From: Streptomyces sp. 8K308
GTDB taxonomy: Bacteria > Actinomycetota > Actinomycetes > Streptomycetales > Streptomycetaceae
Length of the DNA: 42,094 bases
Reading direction: 5' to 3'
Assembly: GCF_004348315.1 (NCBI RefSeq)
Contig: NZ_SMKC01000021.1
Location: forward strand, 1 to 42,094
Shown here: positions 7,557 to 15,235 of the stretch, one piece after another
How the letters are laid out: each line of letters opens with the position of its first letter
How positions within the stretch are numbered: the stretch's first letter is position 1
Position numbers and translations under genes: made by a program
The notes under the pieces: generated by a model
The model's input: only the letters and a program-made list of their open reading frames with translations
Told to the model about the DNA's origin: nothing
Databases searched by the model: none

Positions 7557-8108
7557 ATGACTGACAGCCCGGGCGGCCCACGCCGTCGTGACCCCGACCG
7601 GCGGGAGCGGATCATCGCCGCCTGCCTGGACGTGATCGCCGAGGCCGGCGTCGCCGGCACCTCGCACCGCAGGGTGGCCGCCGCGGCGGACGTGCCGCTG
7701 GGGTCGATGACGTACCACTTCTCCGGGATGGACGAGCTGCTGCACGAGGCGTTCGCGCGCTTCGCCCGGTCGGTCAGCGACCGGTTCGAACGCCGGATGG
7801 CCGCGGCCGAGGACGTCGAGGCGGCCAGGCGCGCGGTCGTCGCGATCGTCACCGAGGAGGCGTTCGGCACCCGGCGCGACCTCGTCCTGACCCACGAGCT
7901 CTACACGCTCGCCGCCCGCGAACCGGCGTTCCGCAAGCTGACCAACGCGTGGATGGCCCGCAGCCGCGCCGCCCTGGAACGCCACTTCGACCCGACCACG
8001 GCCCGCCTGCTCGACGCCCTCATCGAGGGCCTCACGATCCACCGCGCCCTCGACACCGAGCCCCAGGACCCGGCCGTGGTCGTCGCCGCCGTCGAACGAC
8101 TCACCTAG
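7557..8108 (+). CDS. TetR family transcriptional regulator
   Basis: 183 residues with AGGA 7 bp before ATG 7557. The N-terminal helix-turn-helix is clear: RRERIIAACLDVIAEAGVAG, then HRRVAAAADVPLGSMTYHF (residues about 15-55). The C-terminal ligand domain is helical (YTLAAREPAFRKLTNAWM). It most resembles small-molecule-responsive repressors controlling a neighbour. The divergent AhpD-like gene is the most likely target, with GTGATCAC between them as the candidate operator. It ends 15 bp before the convergent phosphatase gene. Confidence 0.88.
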   Translation: MTDSPGGPRRRDPDRRERIIAACLDVIAEAGVAGTSHRRVAAAADVPLGSMTYHFSGMDELLHEAFARFARSVSDRFERRMAAAEDVEAARRAVVAIVTEEAFGTRRDLVLTHELYTLAAREPAFRKLTNAWMARSRAALERHFDPTTARLLDALIEGLTIHRALDTEPQDPAVVVAAVERLT

Positions 8109-8123
8109 ACCAGCGGCCGGCGC

Positions 8124-8711
8124 TCATGGGCGGGTGCCGGCGCCGAAGCCCGTCCAGCGCAGGTCGGGCGGCAGGTGGCCCATGTCGTTGTAGAGCAGCA
8201 CCGTCGGCGGCCCGCCGTCGCGGTACTCGATGGCGGTCAGCGCCGTGTTCCCGCAGTTCAGGCCGAGCCAGCGGGCCGGCGGGGCGTCGAGGGCGTGCCG
8301 GACCAGCCAGGCCACCTGGTAGGCGTGGGTGACCAGGACCTCGTGGGTCTCGGACTCGGCGGGGCGCGCGAACCTGGTCGTGAGGGCGGCGGCCTGCCGC
8401 TCGCCGGCCGCGGCCTCCTCGGCGTCGTAGCCGTCGAAGAACGCCGCCCAGGCGGGAGGGGGTTCGGCCGGCACGTGCGGCACGTGGTCCACCAGTTCCG
8501 CCGCCTCCCGCACGGTGGCGCCCGGCAGGTGGGTGCCGATGATCCGCGCGCACCGCACCGCCCTGGGGAGGGGGGAGTGCCACACCGCGTCGATCGGCAG
8601 CGCGGCCAGGCGCCGCCCGACCAGCTCCGACTGGCGTGCCCCGACGTCGGTCAGTTCGCCCCACGGGTCGGCCGCGCCGTGCCGCAGCAGGTAGACGTGT
8701 CGAGTCGGCAT
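8124..8711 (-). CDS. histidine phosphatase family protein
   Basis: 195 residues from ATG 8711, preceded by AAGGAG. The catalytic RHG motif (VYLLRHGAADPWGELTDVG, His11) opens the protein, and the second catalytic histidine is in EVLVTHAYQVAWLVRHAL. This is the phosphoglycerate-mutase-like superfamily of small phosphatases that pass phosphate through a phosphohistidine. It lies 23 bp after the PPDK-like gene in a five-gene minus-strand operon, so it might remove phosphate placed by that enzyme, or act on a phosphohistidine intermediate; that link is inference. An alternative start 27 bases further upstream lacks a ribosome site. Confidence 0.88.
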   Translation of the reverse strand: MPTRHVYLLRHGAADPWGELTDVGARQSELVGRRLAALPIDAVWHSPLPRAVRCARIIGTHLPGATVREAAELVDHVPHVPAEPPPAWAAFFDGYDAEEAAAGERQAAALTTRFARPAESETHEVLVTHAYQVAWLVRHALDAPPARWLGLNCGNTALTAIEYRDGGPPTVLLYNDMGHLPPDLRWTGFGAGTRP

Positions 8712-8734
8712 CGCCGAGCTCCTTCCGATGTCGG

Positions 8735-10252
8735 TCACTCACGGGACGCCAGCGCGGCCTGGGCCGCCGCGAGGCGCTGGGACTCGTCGCGTTCCGAGCG
8801 GTCGCCCGAGACGTCGTCGGCCCAGCCGAGCAGCCGGCGGAGGTGGTCGCCGGCCGGGTCGGCGACGACCAGGGGACGGCCGAGGGCGACCTCGCCGCCG
8901 GTGCCGTCGATGGTGACGAGAGTGCCGTCGCGGAGGGTGCGACCGCCAGCCGTCACGGTGCCCCCGGCGACATCGACGACGAGGCCGGCGACGCCCACGA
9001 CCGCCGGCTTGCCCATGGCCCGCGCGACGACCGCGGCGTGGCTGGCCGGCCCGCCGCGCGCCGTGACGATCCCGGTGGCGGCGGCGAGGCCGCGCATGTC
9101 GTCCGGGGAGGTCTCAGGGCGCACCAGGACGACCGGCGCCTCCCGGGCCATGCGCACCGCCAGGTCCGTGGTGGTCGCCACCCGGCCGACCGCGACGCCG
9201 GGGCAGGCGCCGGTCCCCCGGGCGAAGACGTCGACCTCCGCCGACGGGGCGACGCGCGGCGTGCGGACGTGGACGAGGTGCCGGGGCGAGACCCGGCGCA
9301 GCGCCTCGTGCCGCCCGATGACCCCCTCGTCGACGAGATCGGTGGCGACGCGGACCGCCGCGCCCCCGGCGAACCGCCCCGGCCTGACCTGGAGCAGCCA
9401 CAGCTCGCCCGACTGGTAGGTGAACTCGACGTAGCAGGCGTCCCGGTAGTGCGCCTCGATCCGCCGCAGGGCGGCGTGCAGCTCGGCCCACACCGCCGGC
9501 TCCCGTTCGGCGAGCGCGCGCAGCGGCCGGGTGGTCGTCCCGCCGGAGACGACGTCCTCTCCCTGGCGCCCGAAGAGGACCTCGCCGAACGGCAGGTTCT
9601 CGCCGGTGGTGGGATCGCGGCTGAACGCGACCCCGGTGCCGCTGTGGTCGTCGCGGTTCCCGAACACCATCGCCTGGACGATCGCGGCCGTGCCGAGGTC
9701 GTGCGGGATGTCGTGCACCGCGCGGTAGGTGCGGGCGCGTGGCGCGTCCCAGGAGGAGAACACGGCCTGGAGCGCCAGCCGCAACTGGCCGGCGGCGTCG
9801 TCGGGAACCGGGCCGCAGGCGGGGACGGCGGCGGCGAGGCCGGCCAGGAGCCGTCGCCGCGAGTCGAGCGCGAACGGCCGGTCGCCCGTCTCGACGGCCA
9901 GGGCCTCGGTGGTCCCGGTGGTGAGGCCGAGGTCGAGGATCGTGGCCAGCATGCCGGGCATCGACACGCTCGCGCCGGAGCGCACCGACACCGCGAGCGG
10001 CCTCCCCGGCCCGCCGAAGGCGCGCCCGGTGGCGCGTTCGAGGTCGGCGACGGCGGTCATGAGCTCGTCGTCGAGACCGGCGGGCAGGCGCCCGTCCCGC
10101 AGGAAGGCGCGGCAGGCCCGGGTGGTGACGACGAATCCGGCCGGCACCCGCAGGCCGAGGCGGTGCAGCAGGGCGAGCCCGATGGCCTTGCCGCCCAGCG
10201 TCTCCGCCTCCTCCCCGAGCAGTTCGGCGGAGATCGCCCGGATCCACCTCAT
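8735..10252 (-). CDS. PPDK-like protein with ATP-grasp and phosphohistidine domains only
   Basis: 505 residues from ATG 10252. The N-terminal nucleotide-binding half carries GGKAIGLALLHRLGLRVPAG and SVRSGASVSMPGMLATILDL as in pyruvate phosphate dikinase. The swivelling domain has the phosphohistidine motif TARGGPASHAAVVARAMGK with His405. The protein ends just after the linker (LRRLLGWADD), where the PEP/pyruvate TIM barrel of PPDK (about 870 residues) would begin. It can therefore load phosphate from ATP onto His405 but needs another protein or a small molecule as acceptor. It starts within the stop of the winged-helix gene (ATGA overlap), which implies coupled translation and a physical partnership. 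Confidence 0.85.
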   Translation of the reverse strand: MRWIRAISAELLGEEAETLGGKAIGLALLHRLGLRVPAGFVVTTRACRAFLRDGRLPAGLDDELMTAVADLERATGRAFGGPGRPLAVSVRSGASVSMPGMLATILDLGLTTGTTEALAVETGDRPFALDSRRRLLAGLAAAVPACGPVPDDAAGQLRLALQAVFSSWDAPRARTYRAVHDIPHDLGTAAIVQAMVFGNRDDHSGTGVAFSRDPTTGENLPFGEVLFGRQGEDVVSGGTTTRPLRALAEREPAVWAELHAALRRIEAHYRDACYVEFTYQSGELWLLQVRPGRFAGGAAVRVATDLVDEGVIGRHEALRRVSPRHLVHVRTPRVAPSAEVDVFARGTGACPGVAVGRVATTTDLAVRMAREAPVVLVRPETSPDDMRGLAAATGIVTARGGPASHAAVVARAMGKPAVVGVAGLVVDVAGGTVTAGGRTLRDGTLVTIDGTGGEVALGRPLVVADPAGDHLRRLLGWADDVSGDRSERDESQRLAAAQAALASRE

Positions 10253-10887
10253 CGCCGCTTCCCCAGGGTGGTGAGCAGGTCCTCGTGCAACTCCGCCCAC
10301 ACGGTGTGGTACGAGGCGGTGCCGTCGGTCACGTACTCGAGCGCGCCGGCCCGGGCGCGTTCGAGGGCGTGGGTGAGGCGGAGGCGGTAGCGGTCGAACC
10401 GGGGCAGGGCGGCGGCCAGTTCGGCGCGGACCGGGGCGAGGCGCCGGTCGAGGTCGGCGAACCGGTCGAGTACCCGGGCGTCGTAGGCCGGGTCCGAGTG
10501 GTCGTTGGCGGTCACGGCGCCGTCGACGGTGTGGAGTTGCCAGGCCGCGCAGAGGTCGAGCAGCTCCGGGTTGAGGACGAGGAAGCGGTCGAACGCCGCC
10601 GTGACGGCGCCGCGGGCGCCGGCCGAGTCGAGCTCGTGGGCGATCCGCTCGGCGTCCGCGGCGCGGCCGGCCTCGGTGAGCAGCCAGTCGGGCAGGTCGG
10701 CGGAGAAGCGGGTGACGAGGCCCTCGACCCCGAGGTCGATGAGCTGGGACTCGAGGTCGGGCTCGGCGAGGCCGGTGACCGCGTGGAGCCTGGCGAGGCC
10801 GGCGGCGCCCGCGCAGCGCAGGGCGTGCAGGACCAGCAGGGCGGGGTCCGTGGCCCGGGTTTCCGGTGCGGTGTCGTCGATGGGCAT
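10249..10887 (-). CDS. winged-helix/helical partner of the PPDK-like protein
   Basis: 212 residues from ATG 10887 with AGGAG 6 bp upstream. The N-terminal 75 residues look like a winged helix (LLVLHALRCAGAAGLARLHA, then DLGVEGLVTRFSADLPDWLL) and the rest is a helical domain rich in Leu, Arg and Asp (RFDRYRLRLTHALERARAG, SYHTVWAELHEDLLTTLG). No catalytic motif is visible. Its stop overlaps the PPDK-like start by ATGA. It could be a regulator controlled by phosphorylation, or the phosphate acceptor or substrate-recognition subunit that replaces the missing barrel. I recognise the pairing only loosely from other actinomycetes. Confidence 0.7.
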   Translation of the reverse strand: MPIDDTAPETRATDPALLVLHALRCAGAAGLARLHAVTGLAEPDLESQLIDLGVEGLVTRFSADLPDWLLTEAGRAADAERIAHELDSAGARGAVTAAFDRFLVLNPELLDLCAAWQLHTVDGAVTANDHSDPAYDARVLDRFADLDRRLAPVRAELAAALPRFDRYRLRLTHALERARAGALEYVTDGTASYHTVWAELHEDLLTTLGKRR

Positions 10888-10890
10888 GGG

Positions 10891-11667
10891 TTACTCCTGG
10901 CGGCCGTAGGCGCGGACGGCGAGCGGGCAGAAGACGGCGAACAGGACGGCCGACCACAGCAGGGTGCGGCCGACGCTGCCCGCGTCCGGGGTTCCGTTCA
11001 GCAGGGCACGGCAGGCGTCCATGACATGGGTGACGGGGTTGACGTCGGCCCAGGCCCGGAGCCAGCCGGGCAGGGTGTCGGTCGGGGCGGCCAGGCTGCT
11101 GCCGAGCTGGAGCGGGAGGAAGGCGACGAAGCTGAACGCCAGCACGGCCTCGGCGCTCCTGACGAGGACGCCGATGAGGACCGTGAGCCAGCTGAGGCAG
11201 AAGCCGAAGAGGATCGCGAGCCCGGCGGCCCCCAGCGCGGCGGGGGCGCCGCCCTGGGGGCGGAACCCGAGCAGCGCGCCGATGGCGAACAGGACGGCGA
11301 CGGCGACCAGGTAGCGGAGGACATCGGCCAGCACGGAGCCGAGCAGCGGTGCCGTGCGGCTGATCGGGAGGCTGCGGAACCGGTCGGTGACGCCGTTCCT
11401 CAGGTCGAGGTTGATGGCCGAGCCGGTGGAGATCATGCCGGCGAGACCGGCGCCCATGACGAGGATCCCGGGGAACAGGTACTGCGCGTACTCGGCGGTG
11501 GAGCCGGCGACCGGGCGGCCGAACAGGTACAGGAAGAGGACCAGGAACAGCGCGGGGGTGACGACGCCGTTGACGACCGGGCCCGGGTTGCGGCTGGTCT
11601 TGGCGAGGCTGCGTCGGGCGAGGACGGCGCTGTGCCGGAGGGTGGCGAGGCGGCGGGGCGTGGTCAT
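10891..11667 (-). CDS. drrB: ABC-2 type permease, DrrB-like
   Basis: 258 residues with six predicted membrane segments (for example ALFLVLFLYLFGRPVAG, YLVAVAVLFAIGALLG, LWSAVLFAVFCPLAVRA). The ABC-2 signature region reads FLPLQLGSSLAAPTDTLPGW, then VNPVTHVMDACRALLNG. It is the membrane half of a drug or lipid exporter of the daunorubicin-resistance DrrB group. Its ATG (11667-11665) overlaps the stop of the ATPase gene (ATGA), so both subunits are made together, and its own stop lies just before the winged-helix gene. Confidence 0.9.
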   Translation of the reverse strand: MTTPRRLATLRHSAVLARRSLAKTSRNPGPVVNGVVTPALFLVLFLYLFGRPVAGSTAEYAQYLFPGILVMGAGLAGMISTGSAINLDLRNGVTDRFRSLPISRTAPLLGSVLADVLRYLVAVAVLFAIGALLGFRPQGGAPAALGAAGLAILFGFCLSWLTVLIGVLVRSAEAVLAFSFVAFLPLQLGSSLAAPTDTLPGWLRAWADVNPVTHVMDACRALLNGTPDAGSVGRTLLWSAVLFAVFCPLAVRAYGRQE

Positions 11668-12629
11668 GCGGCGTCCTCGACGGTGGCGGTGGCGGTGGCG
11701 GTGGCGCCGGTCAGGGACAGGAAGACCTCGTCGAGGCTTGGCAGCCGGAAGGCGAGCTCGCCGACGGCGACGTCCCGCGCCCTGAGCCGCTCGGCGATCT
11801 CGAAGAACTCCGCGTCGCCGGCGACCGGGACGACGAGCTCGTGCCGGCGTGACCGGCCGGGCTCCCGGCCCGTGACGTGGGCGAGGACGGCCGCCGCGGC
11901 GTCGAGGTCGGCGACGTCGGCCGGCCGGAGGACGATCGTGTGCCCGCCGACCGCGCGCTTGAGGTCGGCGGGTATGCCGGAGGCGATCACCCGGCCGTGG
12001 TCGATGACGGTGATCGAGTCGGCGAGGGCGTCGGCCTCCTCCAGGTACTGCGTCGTGAGCAGGACCGTGACGCCGTCCTCGGCGAGCCGGCGGATCATCC
12101 GCCACAACTCGTCGCGCTTCCCCGGGTCGAGGCCGACCGAGGGCTCGTCGAGGAACACCACCTCGGGCCGCCCCACCAGGCTGGCGGCGAGGTCGAGCCG
12201 GCGGCGCGTCCCGCCCGAGTAGGTGGCGACGGGCCGGTCGGCCGCCTCGTCGAGGCCGAAGCGGGACAGCAGTTCGCCGGCCCGCCGGTGGGCGTCCCGC
12301 CGGCCGAGGTCGAGGAGCCGGCCGATCACGACCAGGTTGGACCGCCCGGACAGCTCCTCGTCGACGCTGGTGTGCTGGCCCGAGAGCGCGATGCGCCGGC
12401 GGACCCCGGCCGGATCTCGCCGCACGTCGACGCCGGCCACCCGCACCCGGCCGGCGTCGGGGCGCAGCAGGGTCGCAAGCACCCGGACGACGGTCGTCTT
12501 GCCGGCTCCGTTGGGCCCCAGCAGGCCGAGCACCTGGCCGCGCGGGGCCGAGAGGCTCACCCCGTCGACCGCGGTGGTCCGGCCGAATCTTCTGACCAGC
12601 CCCTCGACCTCGAACCCCTTGTCAGCCAC
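11664..12629 (-). CDS. drrA: ABC transporter ATPase, DrrA-like
   Basis: 321 residues from GTG 12629 (GGAG 7 bp upstream; a longer reading to 12671 has no ribosome site). Walker A GPNGAGKTT, signature YSGGTRRRLDLAASL, Walker B VVFLDEPSVGLDP and the switch histidine region are present; the YSGG variant and the C-terminal extension (FRLPSLDEVFLSLTG) are characteristic of DrrA. The C-terminal codons contain a GTGGCG microsatellite coding alternating Ala-Thr. It powers export through the downstream permease. Divergent from a TetR gene, its probable regulator. Confidence 0.93.
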   Translation of the reverse strand: MADKGFEVEGLVRRFGRTTAVDGVSLSAPRGQVLGLLGPNGAGKTTVVRVLATLLRPDAGRVRVAGVDVRRDPAGVRRRIALSGQHTSVDEELSGRSNLVVIGRLLDLGRRDAHRRAGELLSRFGLDEAADRPVATYSGGTRRRLDLAASLVGRPEVVFLDEPSVGLDPGKRDELWRMIRRLAEDGVTVLLTTQYLEEADALADSITVIDHGRVIASGIPADLKRAVGGHTIVLRPADVADLDAAAAVLAHVTGREPGRSRRHELVVPVAGDAEFFEIAERLRARDVAVGELAFRLPSLDEVFLSLTGATATATATVEDAA

Positions 12630-12718
12630 GCCAACACTCCGATGCTCATAGTTTTCCGATGACGACGCCATCTGGATGTCGGTTGTATCATGCCACGTCG
12701 GAGGCGGAAGGGGACACG

Positions 12719-13825
12719 ATGGTGAGGCTGACCCGGGCCCAGCAGCAGGAAAGGACGCGCGCGGCGGTGCTGGTCGCGGCGCGCGAGGAGTTCGCCGAGC
12801 GGGGCTACGTCGACGCCAAGGTCGACCGCATCGCCGAACGGGCCGAGCTGACCAGGGGCGCCGTCTACTCCAACTTCACCGGCAAGCGCGCGCTCTACCT
12901 CGCGGTGCTCGCCGACGCCGCCGAGCGGGCCCGCGCCGCCGCCGAACCGCCGGCGGAGTCGCCGGACTCGGCGGCGCGGGCGCTCGGCGCCTTCGCCCGG
13001 GTCTGGCTCGAACGGCTGCCGCTCGCCGGCGACACCCCGGAGAGCGGCCATCTTCAGCTGCGTTCGCTGTCCGGCGTGCTCGACACCCCGCCGGCCAGGG
13101 CCGCGCTGGCCGAACTCGTCCGGTTCGAGGCCCTGCTGCTCGCCCTGGCGCTCGAGTCGCGCCCAGCGGCGCCCGAGCGGATGGTGCGCCCCGCCGAGCT
13201 GGCGCTGACCCTGCTGCACGGCGCGGCCGGCCTCGCGGAGCTCGTGCCGGGGGTGGGCGACCCCTTCGACCTGGCCGGCGCCGCCGAACACCTGGCCGGC
13301 GTCGCCCTCACCGAGGACGCGGAGCCGCCGCACCTGCCGTTCGTCGCCCCGGCGCGGCCGGCGGCGGACCGGTGGACGGCGCCCCGGGGCCTGCGCGACG
13401 AGATCACCGGCCGCCAGGTCGACCTCGGCGACGACGGCGTGGTCGTCGTGCTGGGCGTGGCCCGGCTGTCCGCCGCCGAGGAGGCGGTGCGCGCGGCTCG
13501 CCCTGGCGACGCGGTGACGATCGTCGTCGTGACCGGCGACGCGGCCGAGCTCGGTCGGCTGGCCCGGCTCAGGATTCTCGATCTCGTCGGCTGCCTGCGG
13601 CGGGTGTTCGCGGCCGGGGAGCTGCCGTGGCCGCGCGTCGTCCTCGACGACGGCGGCGCGGTTCCCGCGGCCCTGGGCCGCGGTTCGGTCGACGACGGCG
13701 TCGAGTTCGCGGTCCGGGTGGGCGACGGTCTCGTCGTGGCCCGCGCCGAGGGGCGCGGCGCGGGCCACGCGGCGGCCGGCCATGGCGCCGCACGGCACCG
13801 TGACCGGCGGGCGGGTCCCGCCTGA
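12719..13825 (+). CDS. long TetR regulator with extra C-terminal domain
   Basis: 368 residues from ATG 12719 (GGAAGGGG upstream). Residues about 10-60 form a TetR helix-turn-helix (REEFAERGYVDAKVDRIAER, GAVYSNFTGKRALYLAVLA). A typical TetR protein ends near residue 200; here about 160 further residues follow, with alternating strands and helices (DDGVVVVLGVARLSAAEEAV, DAVTIVVVTGD, PWPRVVLDDGGAVPAALG), which suggests an alpha/beta, perhaps thioredoxin-like, fold. It is divergent from the DrrAB operon across 89 bp and is its probable repressor; the extra domain may sense the exported compound. Confidence 0.85.
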   Translation: MVRLTRAQQQERTRAAVLVAAREEFAERGYVDAKVDRIAERAELTRGAVYSNFTGKRALYLAVLADAAERARAAAEPPAESPDSAARALGAFARVWLERLPLAGDTPESGHLQLRSLSGVLDTPPARAALAELVRFEALLLALALESRPAAPERMVRPAELALTLLHGAAGLAELVPGVGDPFDLAGAAEHLAGVALTEDAEPPHLPFVAPARPAADRWTAPRGLRDEITGRQVDLGDDGVVVVLGVARLSAAEEAVRAARPGDAVTIVVVTGDAAELGRLARLRILDLVGCLRRVFAAGELPWPRVVLDDGGAVPAALGRGSVDDGVEFAVRVGDGLVVARAEGRGAGHAAAGHGAARHRDRRAGPA

Positions 13826-13832
13826 GGCCCGG

Positions 13833-13998
13833 TCAGTCGGGAACGGGGAAGTCGCCGTGGAAGGTGACGGGCTTGCGGCCGGTCACCGGGAGGGCCTCGG
13901 CCAGGGCGCGCTGCCTGGCGGCGACCGCCTCGGCGGTGGCGGGATCCGTGGGGATGGACGCGCTCTGCAGGCCCTGCCGGGCCCACCAACGGGTGACC
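13833..13998 (-). pseudogene. possible C-terminal gene remnant
   Basis: About 54 codons on the minus strand read like real protein (WWARQGLQSASIPTD, then ALAEALPVTGRKPVTFHGDF, ending in PVPD and a stop), with good codon bias, but no start or upstream portion exists; upstream the frame merges into an antisense reading of the next gene. I do not recognise the family. It could be the tail of a deleted gene. Confidence 0.3.
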
Positions 13999-14034
13999 GG
14001 TGACCGGCACCGGGTCGGTGGGCCCGGGTGGGGC

Positions 14035-14607
14035 CTACTCCTCTTCTTCCTCCCTCTCCCCGCCCGGCCGCGGGCAGGTGATGTTCGGGTTGATGTGCTC
14101 GAACACGCCGTTGGGGTTCTCCTCCCAGACCCAGGCGTGCAGCGTGTGGTAGGGGAGGGTGGCCGGCGGGGTGAACTCCTCGCCGAAGAGGCTGGCCTCG
14201 CGCTTGGAGACGTAGCCCACGGCGACCAGCCGCAGGCTGCCGTCCGGCTCGGGCGCGTACACCACCGAGTTGGGCTCGGTGATCGCCAGCTCCTCCTGGC
14301 TCTCGGCCACCTCACGGACGAAGTGGTAGCCGAGGCCCGGGATGCAGGACTCGCCAAGCGTGTAGCCGTCGGCCTCCGCCAGCCGCACGTCGTGGTAGCG
14401 GGCGGTGGCCCTCCTGACCTGCTCCAGCTGGGCATCGAGATCGGCGGTCTCCTCCTTGGAGGTGTCGCCGTCACCGACCTCGTCGTGGTGGGAGCCGGCG
14501 GCCCGGTCCCTGGGGGCCTCCCAGGCCAGCGCGAGGCTCGCCGGGGTGAGGGCGAGCGTGGTGGCCAGGCCGAGGGCGCCGAGGGCCCTGAGCGAGCTTC
14601 TGTTCAT
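14035..14607 (-). CDS. secreted protein of the YHYVNP-like actinobacterial family
   Basis: 190 residues from ATG 14607, with AAGGAG 7 bp upstream. A signal peptide of about 28 residues ends near LALAWEAPRD. The mature part has the family landmarks: ARYHDVRLAEADGYTLGESC, IPGLGYHFVRE, VVYAPEPDGSLRLVAVGYV and, near the end, HAWVWEENPNGVFEHINPN followed by TCP. Two cysteines (in GESCIPG and ITCPRP) probably pair. The C-terminus is a run of glutamates. This family is common, exported and of unknown function. The canonical Asn-Pro after the Tyr-His pair is replaced by Arg-Glu here. Confidence 0.7.
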   Translation of the reverse strand: MNRSSLRALGALGLATTLALTPASLALAWEAPRDRAAGSHHDEVGDGDTSKEETADLDAQLEQVRRATARYHDVRLAEADGYTLGESCIPGLGYHFVREVAESQEELAITEPNSVVYAPEPDGSLRLVAVGYVSKREASLFGEEFTPPATLPYHTLHAWVWEENPNGVFEHINPNITCPRPGGEREEEEE

Positions 14608-14825
14608 CTCTAACTCCTTGCGCCTAGTGGCGGTATGTGAGGGAACGTCGTGGGATGAGTCTTTGGTTCTTTTCGTCGGGTCGCCATCGGGGCAGGCCGA
14701 ACGTGTGGCGGGCGGTCGACCGTGTGGCCGACCGTGTCCGGCCGGGGTCCGGGCTTCCGTCGGGCGGCCACACCGGTCATGCTGGCGACTCGTCACGGAC
14801 CGGTGGAAAGGAACGGGGTGGGGGC

Positions 14826-15233
14826 GTGAGCTTCGAGGATCCGGGGCGGTCGGCGGACCTGTTGGCCGCGGTGTGCGGGCACGCCAAGGAGATCCGCGCT
14901 GATCTCCTCCACGGTTCGGGCGGCGGCGCGGCGCCCCTGGACGACGTGCTGGCCGCCATGGCGGCCGGCGACGACCTCGCCGCCCCGCTGGAGGCGCTGC
15001 ACGCCGTGCTCCGGGCGTCGGGCGACGCGCTCGGCCTGCTCGGCTACTCCGACCACGTCGCCACGACCCGCGGCCTCGAGCCGGCCGGCATCGTCGGCGT
15101 CGAGGACGGGCTCGTCGAGACCGTGTACCTGTGTCCGGCCGGCCGCTGCACGCGCTACTGGTTCCCCGTCGGCTCGGCGCCGGTCCCCCACTGCCGATTC
15201 GACGACGTGCCGCTGCGCGGGGAGCGCCTGTAG
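14826..15233 (+). CDS. small Cys-containing protein coupled to a membrane protein
   Basis: 135 residues from GTG 14826, which follows a purine-rich GGAAAGGAACGGGG ribosome site. The first 90 residues are helical (RSADLLAAVCGHAKEIRADL, DDVLAAMAAGDDLAAPLEAL). The C-terminus has YLCPAGRCTRYWFP followed by VPHCRFDDVPLR, a Cys-x4-Cys-x-His-Cys arrangement like a small zinc knuckle. The stop is only 2 bp before the next start, so the two genes are one unit. I associate such pairs with actinobacterial conflict-type (trypsin/vWA-MoxR-like) gene neighbourhoods, but from memory, and no other member is present here. Confidence 0.65.
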   Translation: MSFEDPGRSADLLAAVCGHAKEIRADLLHGSGGGAAPLDDVLAAMAAGDDLAAPLEALHAVLRASGDALGLLGYSDHVATTRGLEPAGIVGVEDGLVETVYLCPAGRCTRYWFPVGSAPVPHCRFDDVPLRGERL

Positions 15234-15235
15234 CC

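Noticed and set aside
11681..11704. GTGGCG microsatellite
   Set aside because: It codes the Ala-Thr-rich C-terminus of the ATPase in frame; copy changes would be in frame, so no strong sign of phase variation.
10285..12222. 645-codon plus-strand open frame, Glu/Gly-rich
   Set aside because: Low-complexity antisense shadow of the DrrAB and winged-helix genes; no motif or start signal.
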